Part shown: positions 7,989-17,108 of the stretch, piece after piece | Position numbering within the stretch: the first letter of the stretch is position 1 | Layout of the letters: the number at the start of each line of letters is the position of its first letter | Source of the DNA: Caballeronia sordidicola | GTDB taxonomy: Bacteria > Pseudomonadota > Gammaproteobacteria > Burkholderiales > Burkholderiaceae | Assembly (NCBI RefSeq): GCF_001544455.2 | Contig: NZ_FCOC02000028.1 | Location: forward strand, 1 to 64,000 | DNA length: 64,000 nucleotides | Reading direction: 5' to 3' | Position numbers and translations under genes: made by a program | Notes under the pieces: model-generated | The model's database searches: none | The model's input: the letters and a program-made list of their open reading frames with translations, nothing else | Told to the model about the DNA's origin: nothing

Positions 7989-10538
7989 TCAATCCCTCAA
8001 ACGGCGCGCGGCGATCGCGCGCAGTGCACGGTAGAACAGTGCCGCGATGATAATGGCAGCGAGCAGGCCGCTCAAGACAAGCAGGAGCGGATGTGACGAC
8101 AACGCCCATCGCATGTATTCGAATGGCGACAGACGGCCAACGTAATACGCCTGTCCATTCGATGTCACCGTCACATCGCGTCCGTGGATCACGGCCATGG
8201 CGCCCTGGATTTCCGGGAGGATGTCGTTGTCGAGCAAGGCCGCGGACAAGTCCGCGTCCGACTGTCCCGCCGCGCTGATCAATGCAACGGCGCTGCGGTC
8301 GCTCTTCAACGGCGACCTGAAACCGGTGATGAGCGCATCGCCGTTCGAACTCACGAGCGTGAGGTCGGCGCGCGCCGGCAAGCGCTCCACGCCGTGCTCG
8401 CCGTGCCACCAGTCGACGACCTTGAAAGCGACGTCGGTGATTTCGAAATTGCGCGAATCGGCGTCGCCCGAGAAGGGCATGTTTTTCGACCAGCGCTGCA
8501 ACAGCGGCTGACGGCCGGGCGAACCGAGGATCAGCAGGTCCTTGTCGGCGAGGTTGTCGACCTGGTCAGCCTGCGCGACCGTCACGCCGCTCGCGGGATA
8601 TCCCGTCGATGCACCCATGCGTCCCATTTCCAGCAGATACAGGCTGTAGTCGGCGGAGCTGGGATCGTCGGGCATGATGACCGCCGTTTGCGACAGGTCC
8701 GCCATCCGCGTGAACGGGAAACCGCCGTTGGCGAACGCGGCGAGGTCGGGCAGCGCCATGTAGTGCGGAAAGCCCGACAGGTCGATGGTCGAGTTCGGAT
8801 CAATGGCGCCAATCACGTTGTCGAGGACGCGGCCCTGGCATTCGCCGGTTTTCGGGTAGTCGTAGAAGAAGTGCAGGCGCAATTGCGAGCGCGGTGTGAG
8901 CAGCAGCGGCGGCACGTAGATCTGATGGCGCGCGGCAGCGGTTTTATCGGGCAGCACGCGATTGAAATAGCGGCCGAGATCGAAGGTCGACGTCGCCACG
9001 GCCGGAATGCGCAGCGACTGCACGAAGCCGTCGTTCACGTTGATGTTCAGCGTGGAACGGTCGAGCGCGGGACGCACGGTGTATCGATAACCCAGGTCGA
9101 TCGGCACGCCTTTCGTTTGCCACATGAACAAGTCGGGCGGCACGCGCAGGTTCACGCGCACGGCGTCGGCGTTGTAACCGCTCACGGTCAGGTCGCGTGC
9201 TTCGGCCAGTTCGCCGAAGCGCACGGGGCGGTCGGTCGGCAGCCAGTTGGGTGCGTCGTAGGGTTTGCGCGGCGCGAAATCGTTCAGTTGCGTGATCGTC
9301 ACGCTCGGTCCCGAAAACGAATTCTGGCCAATGCCCAGCGCCTTCGCGGCAGTTTTCAGCTCGGAGTCGTTGCGGCCCATCACGAGCAGGAGACGTCCGC
9401 GTGCGCCGCCTTCGCGATCGCGCACGGCAATGGTCGGGCCGGAAATATCCGGCATCTGCACGCCGGCCGGATGCTGGTCGGGCGTGGCGAATATCACGGC
9501 ATTACCCGAAAGCGGCACGTTGTCGATCTGCGCGGGAAACACCGCGCCGCGATAACCCGCCAGCGAACCGAGCCACGACGCGACGGTGCCCGCAGCTTCG
9601 AGCGTCGCGGGCGTGGGCTTCTGCGCGAACACGAACGGCAGTTCGAGACGGCGGACATCGCGGCGATCGAAAAAGGGCGCAGGAAGCGCGGCGAGATCGG
9701 GCTTGCTTTCAAGCGACGCATACGTCAGGTCGAGCGAACTCGCATTGCTGACGGTGGCCCACAGCGTGGAGTTCGACGGGTCCTCGCACTGCTGCGTGTA
9801 ATGGCCGATCAGCTCCACGTTCAGGTGGTTGAATTCGGTGATGAACCGCGGGTCGATGGATACATCGCGCGCAACCAGGATACCGGCCTGATCGCGAGGC
9901 ACGGGCAAGGTCGCAGCGACTTCGCCGTTGACCAGCACTTTGAGTTGCGATATCGACGGCAGCAGCGAAGGCGAATAGCTATAGATCAGATGCAGCACCG
10001 CACCGGTCACGACTTCGTCGCCGCGCACGGAAAACGGCACGCCGTTCTGGCCGTCCGTGCCGCGCAATTGCAGCGGATCGAGCGCGCCGAGATCGGCAAA
10101 GGTCAGCGTCTGGCGGCGTCCGCCTGGAACCAGCGTGCCGGGCTCGGCGGTCGTCGGCGTCTTCGATGCAAGCGAGCGGACTGCGGGCACCGCCGACGCA
10201 CCCACCGCACCCGACGCCGCTTGCCCGAATGCAGGCACGGCCACGGCGAGCGGCGGCTGGTCGATCGTCGCCTTGTTGTACGGTGCGGCGGGGCCGGGCA
10301 ACGGCACGCCATTGGAAGCGGTTGGCGCGGGCGCGGCAAGCGTCCCTGCAGCGGAGGCTTCTCTCGCACTGGAGGCCGCCGCAGCATTGGCAAGCGAAGC
10401 CAGCGGCACCGCGAGCGCGGTTTGCAACGCCATCCAGCAAGCAAGCGCGCGCATCAGCGAACGAGGAATAGGGCGGGAGCGCAAGGGCGCGGGCACAGCC
10501 CGATCTTGTTCGCCTCGTCCGTTATCAAGGCGCGGCAT
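7989..10538 (-). CDS. bcsB: Cellulose synthase regulatory/periplasmic subunit BcsB
   Basis: An 849-residue BcsB with an N-terminal signal/anchor segment (about 28-53), two carbohydrate-binding/flavodoxin-like halves typical of BcsB, and a single C-terminal membrane helix (LLLVLSGLLAAIIIAALFY) that docks onto BcsA. BcsB guides the glucan across the periplasm and is needed for BcsA activity. ATG 10538 is chosen because AAGGGA lies 8 bases upstream; an in-frame ATG at 10556, one base after the bcsA stop, is the alternative and would add six residues. The N-terminal region after the signal is Ala/Pro rich. Confidence 0.93.
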   Translation of the reverse strand: MPRLDNGRGEQDRAVPAPLRSRPIPRSLMRALACWMALQTALAVPLASLANAAAASSAREASAAGTLAAPAPTASNGVPLPGPAAPYNKATIDQPPLAVAVPAFGQAASGAVGASAVPAVRSLASKTPTTAEPGTLVPGGRRQTLTFADLGALDPLQLRGTDGQNGVPFSVRGDEVVTGAVLHLIYSYSPSLLPSISQLKVLVNGEVAATLPVPRDQAGILVARDVSIDPRFITEFNHLNVELIGHYTQQCEDPSNSTLWATVSNASSLDLTYASLESKPDLAALPAPFFDRRDVRRLELPFVFAQKPTPATLEAAGTVASWLGSLAGYRGAVFPAQIDNVPLSGNAVIFATPDQHPAGVQMPDISGPTIAVRDREGGARGRLLLVMGRNDSELKTAAKALGIGQNSFSGPSVTITQLNDFAPRKPYDAPNWLPTDRPVRFGELAEARDLTVSGYNADAVRVNLRVPPDLFMWQTKGVPIDLGYRYTVRPALDRSTLNINVNDGFVQSLRIPAVATSTFDLGRYFNRVLPDKTAAARHQIYVPPLLLTPRSQLRLHFFYDYPKTGECQGRVLDNVIGAIDPNSTIDLSGFPHYMALPDLAAFANGGFPFTRMADLSQTAVIMPDDPSSADYSLYLLEMGRMGASTGYPASGVTVAQADQVDNLADKDLLILGSPGRQPLLQRWSKNMPFSGDADSRNFEITDVAFKVVDWWHGEHGVERLPARADLTLVSSNGDALITGFRSPLKSDRSAVALISAAGQSDADLSAALLDNDILPEIQGAMAVIHGRDVTVTSNGQAYYVGRLSPFEYMRWALSSHPLLLVLSGLLAAIIIAALFYRALRAIAARRLRD

Positions 10539-10557
10539 CGTGATTCCCTTACCCATG

Positions 10558-12768
10558 TCAGTCTTTAGTCTTCAATTTTTTGGCGCCCGGGGCGCGCGTG
10601 ACCACCCACGTCCGCGCGTCGATGAAAAGATGTTCGAACAACGCGCCGATACCGCCCACGCCCACCGTCAGCACATGCCGCAAGCCCCGCAGCGGCGCGT
10701 CCGGCGTGCGGCCTTCGGACCAGTGGGTCCAGGCATCGGCGCGGGCGAAGGTGGTCTTCACGAACTCGAATTCCTGCTCCCGGGTCAGCGCCGAGAACCG
10801 CAGTCCAACGCGGCCGACAGCACTGAAACCGACCGTGGCGGGGAACGCGTATTCTTCATCGCCACGAAAGAGGGAGACGGTGACTTTCTCGTGCAGCGGC
10901 ACCTGCAGGTCGCCGGGCAGCTTCACGCCCACGCCGCCTTCCGAGTAGTCCATGGTTTCGCAGGCGAGCGTGCGGCCCGTCGAAAACTTGAGCATCACGG
11001 GCATCTTCATTTCAACGCGATGGGTCGAGCGCACTTGCTTGCGTTCGCTCGCCGCCGCCACGCTCGCGCCGAGGATCAGCATGTTGTACGTGGTCCACGC
11101 GAGATTGAGCAGCACCGTGTTTACCTCGCTCGTCACGTCCCAGTGAATGTAGATGTTCACGAGTCCCGCTATAAACCCGAGCAGGTTCAGCACCAGCAGG
11201 ATCAGGTACGGCCGCGAGATGCTGTAGTCGAAATAATCCTTCGCGATCTGGCCGCCCTTGGCCGTCACGTTGAACTTGCCGAGTTTCGGGTTGATCAGCG
11301 CGAGCAAGGTCGGCGCGGTGATGTACGAAGCCAGCACGGACTCGTACACTTCCGCCCAGAACGAATGGCGGAACTGGCGCTGCATGCGCGAGTTCGTGAT
11401 GCTCGCGTGCATCATGTGCGGCAGCGCGTAGATGGCGATAGTGCCCGCCGCCGCCTGGATCACGTGCGCGCCGAAGAACAAATACGACAGCGGCGCGGTC
11501 AGGAACACGAGGCGCGGAATGCCGTAGAAGAAGTGCATCATGCCGTTCAGATAACAGAGCCGCTGGCCGAGCTTGAGCCCCTTGCCCGTCAGCGGGTTAT
11601 CGATACGGAAAATCTGCGTCATGCCACGCGCCCAGCGAATCCGCTGGCCGATATGCCCCGACAAACTTTCTGTGGCAAGCCCCGCCGCCTGCGGAATCGC
11701 GAGATACGCGGTCGTATATCCCAGCCGATGCAGCTTCAAGGCCGTGTGCGCATCTTCCGTCACCGTTTCCACCGCAATGCCGCCAATCTCCTCGACCATC
11801 GACCGGCGTAGCAGCGCGCACGAACCGCAGAAGAACGTTGCATTCCAGAGGTCGTTGCCGTCCTGCACGAGGCCATAGAACAGTTCGCCTTCGTTGGGCA
11901 CCTTGCGGAATGTGCCGAGATTGCGCTCGAACGGATCGGGCGAGAAGAAATGGTGCGGGGTTTGCAGCAACGACAACAGCTTGTCCTTCAGGAACCAGCC
12001 AAGGCCGATCTGCAAAAACGAGCGCGTGGGAATGTGATCGCAATCGAAGATAGCGAGATATTCGCCGCTCGTGATCTTCAGCGCTTCATTGATGTTGCCG
12101 GCCTTCGCGTGCCGGTTGTGCGTGCGGATGGTCCACGTCACGCCGACTTCCTCGCAGAACGCCTTGAAGTCCGGACGGCGGCCGTCATCGAGGACATGGA
12201 TCGAGATCTTGTCCTTCGGGTAATCCATCGCGAGCGCCGCGTAGATGGTCGGCTTCACCACGCCGAGCGGCTCGTTATAGGTCGGAATGAAGACATCGAC
12301 GGTCGGCCACTCGTCGCGGTTTTGCGGCAGCGGCATGGGCCGTCTTTGCAGCGGCCACGCGGTCTGGAAATAGCCGAGCATCAGCACGATCGCCGAATAC
12401 ACTTCGGCTGCGACCAGCAGCAGGCCCCAGGCGGCGTCGAGCGGACGTTCCCAGTAGGTCGTCTCCGTCAGACGCCAGAACATATAGCGTCCGGTCACCG
12501 TCACCGACAGCATGATCATCACGAGCGTGGCGTATTGTCCGCGCAGACGCCTGAACGCCATCGCAAAGCCGAAGCAGCAGCACGCGAAAATCAGCTGCTG
12601 GGTTGCGACCAGCGGCACGGTCCAGACGAAATACATCGTCGCAATCGCGAACAGGGTCAAAAGACCCGTGAAGATCCGGCTGCTCCAGATGCCGGAATCG
12701 ACCAGGCGTTCGAGCCGCGAGGGAATTTCGTCGGCTTCCGACAGGCGTCGTGCGCGGGGCTTGTTCAT
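10558..12768 (-). CDS. bcsA: Cellulose synthase catalytic subunit BcsA (UDP-forming)
   Basis: A 736-residue inner-membrane GT2 enzyme that polymerises UDP-glucose into beta-1,4-glucan. The catalytic signature is complete: DD at 194-195, DCD at 242-244, TED at 337-339 and QRIRW at 375-379, flanked by N- and C-terminal transmembrane helices. The C-terminal PilZ domain keeps both c-di-GMP motifs, RKQVR at 576-580 and DxSxxG at Asp607/Ser609/Gly612, so c-di-GMP activation is expected. The start at 12768 overlaps the bcsQ stop (ATGA) and has GAGGAA upstream; the in-frame extension to 12888 lies inside bcsQ and is rejected. Confidence 0.97.
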   Translation of the reverse strand: MNKPRARRLSEADEIPSRLERLVDSGIWSSRIFTGLLTLFAIATMYFVWTVPLVATQQLIFACCCFGFAMAFRRLRGQYATLVMIMLSVTVTGRYMFWRLTETTYWERPLDAAWGLLLVAAEVYSAIVLMLGYFQTAWPLQRRPMPLPQNRDEWPTVDVFIPTYNEPLGVVKPTIYAALAMDYPKDKISIHVLDDGRRPDFKAFCEEVGVTWTIRTHNRHAKAGNINEALKITSGEYLAIFDCDHIPTRSFLQIGLGWFLKDKLLSLLQTPHHFFSPDPFERNLGTFRKVPNEGELFYGLVQDGNDLWNATFFCGSCALLRRSMVEEIGGIAVETVTEDAHTALKLHRLGYTTAYLAIPQAAGLATESLSGHIGQRIRWARGMTQIFRIDNPLTGKGLKLGQRLCYLNGMMHFFYGIPRLVFLTAPLSYLFFGAHVIQAAAGTIAIYALPHMMHASITNSRMQRQFRHSFWAEVYESVLASYITAPTLLALINPKLGKFNVTAKGGQIAKDYFDYSISRPYLILLVLNLLGFIAGLVNIYIHWDVTSEVNTVLLNLAWTTYNMLILGASVAAASERKQVRSTHRVEMKMPVMLKFSTGRTLACETMDYSEGGVGVKLPGDLQVPLHEKVTVSLFRGDEEYAFPATVGFSAVGRVGLRFSALTREQEFEFVKTTFARADAWTHWSEGRTPDAPLRGLRHVLTVGVGGIGALFEHLFIDARTWVVTRAPGAKKLKTKD

Positions 12769-13553
12769 GCGACGTTCCTCGACGTGACGGGCATGGCGTC
12801 GACTGAATTGAGGAGCCATTCGCCGCATGCGCGAAGATCCGCCGTGGCCTGGCTCAGCGGATCGTAATGGATCAGGGTGGTGTCGCAAGCGAGCGATTCG
12901 CTCACGCCTTCGTCAAGATGAATGACGCCCGGGAACATCTTGCCGCCGAGCATGTTGCGCAAGACCTTGAGCACGTCCTTGGTCAACTGGCGCGTCTGGT
13001 CGACCTGGTTCACCACGTATCCCGTGCCCGCGAAGTTCGCGCGCGGCGTGGCGTACGCCTCGATCATGCGTTCCATCTGCGGGATGGCCGCGTAAGACGC
13101 GGCGTCGGCCAGCACCACGTTCAGCGCGAAATTCGCGGCGGTCAGCGCCGTGCGCGTGTAGACCGAGGAACCCGGCGGGGTATCGACGATCACGATATCG
13201 TTAGTGTCGAGCTTGAGCGTGTCGAGCGACTGCGCGAGCCATTGCGGCTCACGGTCCACATACGCCTCGAAGCGCCGGCGGTCGTCTTCCAGCACCGCGC
13301 CGTAGGGCAGCACGGTGACGCCGTCCACGCCGTCGAACATCACGGTTTGCCATGCGTCGGCGGCAAGCGTGGCGCGCGAGATTCCGTCGATACTGTCAAG
13401 CGGAATGCCGAAGTGCAGGCGCAGTGCGTTCTGCGGATCGAGGTCGAGCGCAATCACACGACGCCCGCGCGCGGCGAGCACCGAGGCCAGGTTCGCGGCG
13501 AGCGTGGTTTTACCCACGCCGCCCTTGGCGGACACCACGGTGACGACTTTCAT
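12765..13553 (-). CDS. bcsQ: Cellulose biosynthesis MinD-like ATPase BcsQ
   Basis: A 262-residue ParA/MinD-type P-loop ATPase. The deviant Walker A KGGVGKTT sits at residues 10-17 and VIVDTPPGSS forms the Walker B-like segment. BcsQ proteins localise or stabilise the cellulose synthase at the membrane. The start at 13553 overlaps the bcsP stop as ATGA and gives a clean MKVVTVVSAKGG N-terminus; an ATG at 13580 would add nine residues without a better ribosome-binding site. It overlaps bcsA at its 3' end. Confidence 0.93.
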   Translation of the reverse strand: MKVVTVVSAKGGVGKTTLAANLASVLAARGRRVIALDLDPQNALRLHFGIPLDSIDGISRATLAADAWQTVMFDGVDGVTVLPYGAVLEDDRRRFEAYVDREPQWLAQSLDTLKLDTNDIVIVDTPPGSSVYTRTALTAANFALNVVLADAASYAAIPQMERMIEAYATPRANFAGTGYVVNQVDQTRQLTKDVLKVLRNMLGGKMFPGVIHLDEGVSESLACDTTLIHYDPLSQATADLRACGEWLLNSVDAMPVTSRNVA

Positions 13554-14485
13554 GATCTTGACGTGCGTTTCGCGAGCCACGAGTGTGCGGCAGGCGCTTC
13601 ATGCGTCGATACCGCGGCCGGTCCGCGCAGACGCTCGAACATGGATTGCAGCGAGTCGGGATGGGGCGCGCCGGTCTGCTGTGCGCCGGCGGCATGGCTC
13701 GGGCCTTGTGGACGGAACAGCTTGCCGAGGATCGACTGGGTCTTGGGCTCCGGAACAGGTTGCGCGGGTTGAGCGCGGGGCAGGGAAGGCTTCGCCGCGG
13801 GTTGCGGCCGTTGCGACTGGAACACGCCTGCAAAACCGGGCAGCTTTTCCGGCGTGGAAAGCGGCTGGGAGCGCGGCAGCGATGGCCGATGTTGCGGCTG
13901 TTGCTGCTGCTGAGCCTGAGAAGGCTGCTGTTGAAGCCGCGCGATGAGATCGGGTGCAGCGGGTGTTGCGGTTGCCGCGGGTGCCGCCGCTGCTTGAGTG
14001 GGCGCCGCTGGCGCTTCATCGACGTTCGAAACACCTTCGACCGCGTCGATGAGCGCCGAGAAACGTGCAGCGCCGACAGGCGAGCCCGGCAACGCCACGT
14101 TTTCGACCGGGGGAATGGTCTTGCGGTTCGGGCGCGAGAAGAGGCGCGGACGTGTTTCGCGGGTGAAGGGCGTGGCGACGGGCGGTTTCCCCGAAGCGTT
14201 TGCCAGCGTGCCTGACGCCGATACTTCATCGGACGTCGCGCTATCGGCGGGCGCGCCCCAAGGCTTCCTGCGCGGTTCCTCGGAGCGGTCCTGCGCCGCA
14301 GCAAGCAGCGACTCACGATTCGGCGCGATGTTGGGGATCGACGGCTGCGACAGGTCGAGCGTCGCGAGCAGCGGCCACCGGGTACGCGCGTGACTCGCCT
14401 CGTTCTCCCGGCCGATCTCCTGATAGTTGCCGGCGTCGCCGCCAAACTGGTCGAACAGCTTTTCAATATCGCGCGAAGGGTTCAT
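13550..14485 (-). CDS. bcsP: BcsP-type protein: BcsR-like head with Pro/Gln-rich tail
   Basis: A 311-residue protein with two parts. Residues about 5-45 (DIEKLFDQFGG...YQEI...RWPLLA) resemble the small BcsR protein, including its diagnostic RWPLL motif at 36-40. The rest is rich in Pro, Ala and Gln, includes a Q-rich run (about 195-205) and is probably disordered. In other bacteria BcsR pairs with BcsQ and supports synthase assembly, so the head probably contacts the BcsQ encoded next to it. ATG 14485 is chosen because GAGG lies 8-9 bases upstream; ATG 14494 has none at a useful distance. The family name BcsP is assigned from gene position and layout. Confidence 0.78.
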   Translation of the reverse strand: MNPSRDIEKLFDQFGGDAGNYQEIGRENEASHARTRWPLLATLDLSQPSIPNIAPNRESLLAAAQDRSEEPRRKPWGAPADSATSDEVSASGTLANASGKPPVATPFTRETRPRLFSRPNRKTIPPVENVALPGSPVGAARFSALIDAVEGVSNVDEAPAAPTQAAAAPAATATPAAPDLIARLQQQPSQAQQQQQPQHRPSLPRSQPLSTPEKLPGFAGVFQSQRPQPAAKPSLPRAQPAQPVPEPKTQSILGKLFRPQGPSHAAGAQQTGAPHPDSLQSMFERLRGPAAVSTHEAPAAHSWLAKRTSRS

Positions 14486-14647
14486 GTGCTGCATCCTCGT
14501 ACTGGTTTTACCTTGGGCTTTACCCTCGCGGCCGCTGGCCGGCGACCGTCGCGCTCTTGGCGCCTATATAGGTAATGCTTGATCTACCGCTTAAGTCTTG
14601 ATGCCGGTTTGCTGATGCACGGCTTTACCGTCTGCCGGTTTCGCTTC

Positions 14648-15133
14648 CTAGCTTGTATAACGGCCGAGCCTGAACTCGACTGCAGCGGTTTCGTCGAATT
14701 CTCCTGCCTGCACCACGGCGAGCCCGTCAGCGCCAAGCGCGCTTAGCCATTCCTGATACGCGCCTTCCAGAAACGCCGGTGTCCACGGCAGCGCGTTCGC
14801 GCCAAAGGCGAGCAATGGCGGGCAGCAATGGACAATGCGCAGATACTCCGGCTCGTCGGCTACTTCCACGAATCCCCAATCGACGTCGTTCCAGACCGCG
14901 TTCAATGCGGCGCCCAGTTCAGGCGTGTTGCTGCATGCGGGCAGCGGATGGGCGGCCGCGAAGCGGCGGCCAACGCGCTGCATCAACTGGCGCAGTTCGT
15001 CCCGGCCGATCTGCGTGTCGAACTCTTCTGCCAGCGCGACGAGAACCCCACGCCATTGCGAAGAAATTTGCCGGTCCAGCAGATAGTCCAGAGTCATAGC
15101 CATGATGTTGGGAGAATGCGGCGTAGTGGTCAC
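14648..15133 (-). CDS. bcsD: Cellulose synthase subunit BcsD
   Basis: A 161-residue BcsD (about 156 in Komagataeibacter). Segments LNAVWNDVDWGFVEV and YLRIVHCCPPL match the BcsD core. BcsD forms periplasmic octameric channels or cytoplasmic scaffolds that bundle glucan chains, and marks type I bcs operons. The start is uncertain: the longest reading uses GTG 15133, while ATGs at 15103 and 15097 are also in frame. None has a clear ribosome-binding site. It is the first gene of the operon, 162 bases before bcsP. Confidence 0.88.
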   Translation of the reverse strand: MTTTPHSPNIMAMTLDYLLDRQISSQWRGVLVALAEEFDTQIGRDELRQLMQRVGRRFAAAHPLPACSNTPELGAALNAVWNDVDWGFVEVADEPEYLRIVHCCPPLLAFGANALPWTPAFLEGAYQEWLSALGADGLAVVQAGEFDETAAVEFRLGRYTS

Positions 15134-15558
15134 TAGGAAGTTAATGTTTTTGGCAGCCGTTGAAACCAGTATTTATTACTTGTAGTTGCTTATAGGCAAG
15201 CAATGGTTTCAGTACGGCTTACCCAATAAGCCGGGAGTCTACTTCAAGCCGATTTGTTTTTGCCACTTAACGCACCTTAGCAAAAAGTTTTGTGGTTTAA
15301 GCCGCAAATAGAAGGGGAAAAGACCGTTTTGTTTAGGGTATGTAGAAGGGCTTGAGGCGCGCAAACGTTAAAGCATCGATTTCTTTCGTCAGTTTAATCA
15401 AGCTTGAATGGATGGTGTGAGGTACTACGTTTGAGCGAGTGATCTGGATGTCAGCGTTAACCAGAGCAGCAATGTTTTGACAGTTGATTAGCAGCCGTAA
15501 ATACGGTCTGCCCCGTGGTTTTCTCGCGATGGTTCGGCTCGCTGTGGTGCGTACCGCG
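15134..15558 (-). promoter_or_regulatory. AT-rich leader/promoter region of the bcs operon
   Basis: About 425 bases without a credible gene separate bcsD from the yqaA-like gene, and the composition is clearly more AT-rich than the flanks. The bcs promoter must lie here. AAGCCG occurs directly at 15228-15233, 15246-15251 and 15299-15304, and inverted (CGGCTT) at 15215-15220. I could not identify a convincing -35/-10 pair or a sigma-54 GG-N10-GC element on the minus strand. Confidence 0.6.
15161..15233 (-). promoter_or_regulatory. Two adjacent inverted-repeat structures in the bcsD leader
   Basis: Read on the minus strand, a perfect 7-base hairpin (15233-15227 with 15221-15215, loop TTGGG) is followed by a compound stem. 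In the latter, TGAAACCA (15211-15204) pairs with TGGTTTCA (15168-15161), and the inner TTGCTT/AAGCAA pair (15203-15198 with 15191-15186) stacks on it, leaving a 17-base one-sided bulge. There is no T tract, so it is not a plain terminator. It ends 27 bases before the GTG start of bcsD, where it could control translation or bind a protein. Confidence 0.45.
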
Positions 15559-15990
15559 TTACAGGGCGATCAGCGCGGCGATCACCGCATAGCGTGCCGT
15601 CTTGGCAATGGCGACAATCAGCAGGAACGACCACAACGGCTCGCGCAGCACGCCGGCGATCATTGTCAGCGGGTCGCCCACGACGGGTGTCCAACTGAGC
15701 AGCAGCGTCCATCGGCCGAAGCGCTTGTACCAGTTCTCCGCGCGGTCGAGCGCGCGCTGCTTGATCGGGAACCAGCGCTTGTCGCGCAACTTTTCGATAG
15801 AACGGCCGAGCGCCCAGTTGATCGTCGATCCCGCCACGTTCCCGACGCTTGCAACCGCCACGAGTATCCACACAGGTTGCTTGTGGGCAATCAGCAGCCC
15901 GGCGAGCAAGGCTTCGGACTGGAGGGGAAAAAGTGTCGCCGCGACCAGCGCGACGGCAAAGAGCCCGCCATAGACAGATAGATCAGCCAT
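15559..15990 (-). CDS. YqaA-family inner-membrane protein (VTT/DedA-related)
   Basis: A 143-residue membrane protein of the same length as Escherichia coli YqaA. It has several hydrophobic segments and the conserved stretch GNVAGSTINWALGR plus SWTPVVGDPLT, as in YqaA and SNARE-associated/VTT-domain proteins. DedA relatives are implicated in lipid scrambling and membrane homeostasis; the role of YqaA itself is unsettled. No good ribosome-binding site precedes ATG 15990. It lies upstream of the bcs leader on the same strand, but more than 400 bases separate them. Confidence 0.8.
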   Translation of the reverse strand: MADLSVYGGLFAVALVAATLFPLQSEALLAGLLIAHKQPVWILVAVASVGNVAGSTINWALGRSIEKLRDKRWFPIKQRALDRAENWYKRFGRWTLLLSWTPVVGDPLTMIAGVLREPLWSFLLIVAIAKTARYAVIAALIAL

Positions 15991-16174
15991 GAATAAATAA
16001 ATGCGCAGCGCGGCGTGCGGCGGTTGAAAGGCCGACAGCTTAACGTGTTGCCCACGAAGCGGGCGATTCCCCGCCGGTAAATCGATGGATTGAACGGATT
16101 GAACGCCCGTCGCAGACTTGTTACCTTGAACCCGCGGCGCAAACCTTCATCGCAACACTTAGTCAGGAGACGTC

Positions 16175-16522
16175 ATGCCTTATATGCTGCTCATCGCCGA
16201 GCCGGTTGGTCAGCGTGCCGAACGCACGGAGTCCGAAGGCCGGTTTCTCTACGATCGCATGGTCGAGTTTGGCGCCGGGCTGAAGGAGCGCGGACTGCTG
16301 GTTGCGAGCGAATCGCTGGCATCGGAGGGCGTGCGGGTTAAGAAGCGCAACGGCAAGGCGAGCCTGATCGATGGGCCTTTCGCCGAAGCCAAGGAAATGA
16401 TCGGCGGCTTCTATATGCTCACTTGCGAGACGCAGGAAGAAGCAATCGAGATTGCGTCCGCGTGTCCGGCAGCGGAGTGGTGCGAGGTCGAGGTCAGAAA
16501 GATCGCGCCGTGCTGGGTGTGA
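16175..16522 (+). CDS. YciI/DGPF-domain protein 1
   Basis: A 115-residue single-domain protein of the YCII-related family. The signature DGPFAEAKEMIGGFY is present in mid-protein. The start follows CAGGAGACGTC with good spacing. It is the first gene of a module with a second DGPF protein, a VOC protein and an ECF42 sigma factor, the standard neighbourhood of ECF42. DGPF proteins are thought to be small enzymes or partners of these sigma factors; no substrate is known. Confidence 0.88.
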   Translation: MPYMLLIAEPVGQRAERTESEGRFLYDRMVEFGAGLKERGLLVASESLASEGVRVKKRNGKASLIDGPFAEAKEMIGGFYMLTCETQEEAIEIASACPAAEWCEVEVRKIAPCWV

Positions 16523-16655
16523 CCGGCGCTTGCCTCGGGCCGGGTGTTTACCCGTAATCATCGAGGCAATGTCGATTCGGTGAATCGTGAATCGTCGTGG
16601 GGATGAGGGCGCGCAATCGCGTTCTCGCGTTCTTTGAACCACGAGGACAACGGCG

Positions 16656-17069
16656 ATGCGATTCATCATCATGGTCAAATCGACCGAAAAGACGGAAACC
16701 GGCGCACCGCCCGGGCACGCGCTGATCAAGTCGATGGCCGCGTATCACGAAGATCTGGCCAAAGCCGGCGTGCTGCTCGATGCAAGCGGTTTTCAGCCCA
16801 GCGCCAAAGGCTGGCGCGTGTATTACGACAAAGGCTGTCGCACGGTGATGGACGGGCCTTTCGCCGAGACAAAGGAACTGATCGCTGGATACACGCTGAT
16901 CCAGGTTCGTTCGCGCGAAGAAGCCATGGAATGGGTGCGCCGCTTTCCCGCGCCGATGGGCGAGCGCGAGTTTGGCGAAATAGAAGTGCGGCAGTTGTAT
17001 GAACTCGACGAACCGGGTTCGGGAGACGCGACGGAGCGCTTCCGTGAACCTGGGTCGGCCCGGCGTTGA
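16656..17069 (+). CDS. YciI/DGPF-domain protein 2
   Basis: A 137-residue YCII-related protein with DGPFAETKELIAGYTLIQV, closely paralleling the gene before it. The C-terminal 25 residues (after about 112) are charged and extend past the domain. ATG 16656 has GAGGAC upstream. It is probably cotranscribed with the following VOC gene, 39 bases away. The pair of unequal DGPF paralogs suggests duplication within the module. Confidence 0.87.
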   Translation: MRFIIMVKSTEKTETGAPPGHALIKSMAAYHEDLAKAGVLLDASGFQPSAKGWRVYYDKGCRTVMDGPFAETKELIAGYTLIQVRSREEAMEWVRRFPAPMGEREFGEIEVRQLYELDEPGSGDATERFREPGSARR

Positions 17070-17108
17070 AACGCCCATCCCTATTGCGAGAACAAGCGAG
17101 GACCTGAA

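Noticed and set aside
8184..10568. A 794-codon open frame on the plus strand
   Set aside because: It is antisense to bcsB throughout; the translation is Arg/His-rich with no domain character, a usual by-product of high-GC codon bias.
15134..15558. A sigma-54 promoter or c-di-GMP riboswitch in the bcs leader
   Set aside because: No GG-N10-GC element with fitting flanks and no GEMM-type consensus was found by eye on the minus strand.
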